From Desulfurococcales archaeon (GTDB lineage: Archaea; Thermoproteota; Thermoprotei_A; Sulfolobales; Desulfurococcaceae): a stretch of 5,020 nt of DNA. The stretch is from positions 1 to 5,020 of the forward strand of contig JALSQP010000017.1 of assembly GCA_026985375.1 (NCBI GenBank). Direction: 5' to 3'. The translations under genes were made by a program, and so were the position numbers. Positions within the stretch are counted from its first letter, which is position 1. The number at the start of each line of letters is the position of its first letter. Of the stretch, positions 4,946 through 5,020 are shown in pieces. The notes beneath the pieces are model-generated. The model saw only the letters and a list, made by a program, of their open reading frames with translations. It was not told where the DNA came from and ran no database searches.

Positions 4946-5020
4946 CTAGATCATAAATCCTGGTAATCCGTTTGGCCTAAATGCTTTCTTAGGCTTTAAC
5001 CCGTATCTCCTCATAAGCTC
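4946..5020 (-). CDS. C-terminal end of an unrecognised protein (cut by right window edge)
   Basis: An open frame enters from the right edge and ends at TAG (4946-4948), giving 24 residues: [14 protein letters not shown] followed by [10 protein letters not shown]. The segment is basic, with a Pro-Asn-Gly-Leu-Pro-Gly turn near its end. I do not recognise the family, and 24 residues are too few for a domain call. It is listed as coding because it is on the same strand as all other genes, ends at a natural intergenic gap with a TATA box, and has archaeal-looking composition (Arg/Lys-rich, AGG/AGA arginine codons). Gene context with arcC and ssnA makes a nucleobase or amino-acid catabolic function conceivable, but nothing in the residues shows this. 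Confidence 0.55.
   Translation of the reverse strand, partial: ELMRRYGLKPKKAFRPNGLPGFMI

Noticed and set aside
1..5020. CRISPR array, insertion sequence, tRNA, rRNA or attachment site
   Set aside because: No regularly spaced direct repeats, transposase motifs, tRNA arms or terminal repeats with target duplications were found on either strand.

Overview
The window reads as chromosomal DNA of a hyperthermophilic crenarchaeon (Thermoproteota), probably of the Desulfurococcales type. The main evidence is a clear gene for Cren7, the small chromatin protein confined to this phylum. Supporting evidence is archaeal-style TATA boxes about 25 nt before likely transcript starts, Shine-Dalgarno motifs, T-run terminators and archaeal-type phosphoglycerate kinase and carbamate kinase. 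No species can be named from the sequence alone.

All six genes lie on the minus strand, so the window is read from right to left. The order is: the 3' end of an unrecognised gene (4946-5020); carbamate kinase arcC (3882-4859); an SsnA-type amidohydrolase (2339-3727); creN7 (1928-2116); a dihydroorotate/dihydropyrimidine dehydrogenase-like flavoprotein fused to a 2x[4Fe-4S] ferredoxin domain (468-1685); and the first 63 codons of phosphoglycerate kinase pgk (1-189), cut by the window edge. Gaps are 86 to 278 nt. Most genes have a recognisable TATA box and T-rich or pyrimidine-rich 3' end, so they look singly transcribed rather than one operon. No gene-free stretch exceeds 300 bases.

For arcC, creN7 and the flavoprotein gene, the promoter position, ribosome binding site and family N-terminus all argue for a start downstream of the longest open reading frame.

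The main biological point is that three neighbours resemble parts of the anaerobic purine-degradation cluster of gut bacteria: ygfK (TIM-barrel/Fe-S oxidoreductase), ssnA (amidohydrolase) and yqeA (carbamate kinase). The flavoprotein lacks the usual DHOD-family Asn-x-Ser-Cys-Pro motif, so it may not act on ordinary dihydropyrimidines. I infer a possible archaeal nucleobase or hydantoin breakdown route ending in ATP from carbamoyl phosphate. The creN7 gene sits inside this set without an obvious functional link. The intergenic regions carry several perfect inverted repeats near promoters, which are candidate operators.
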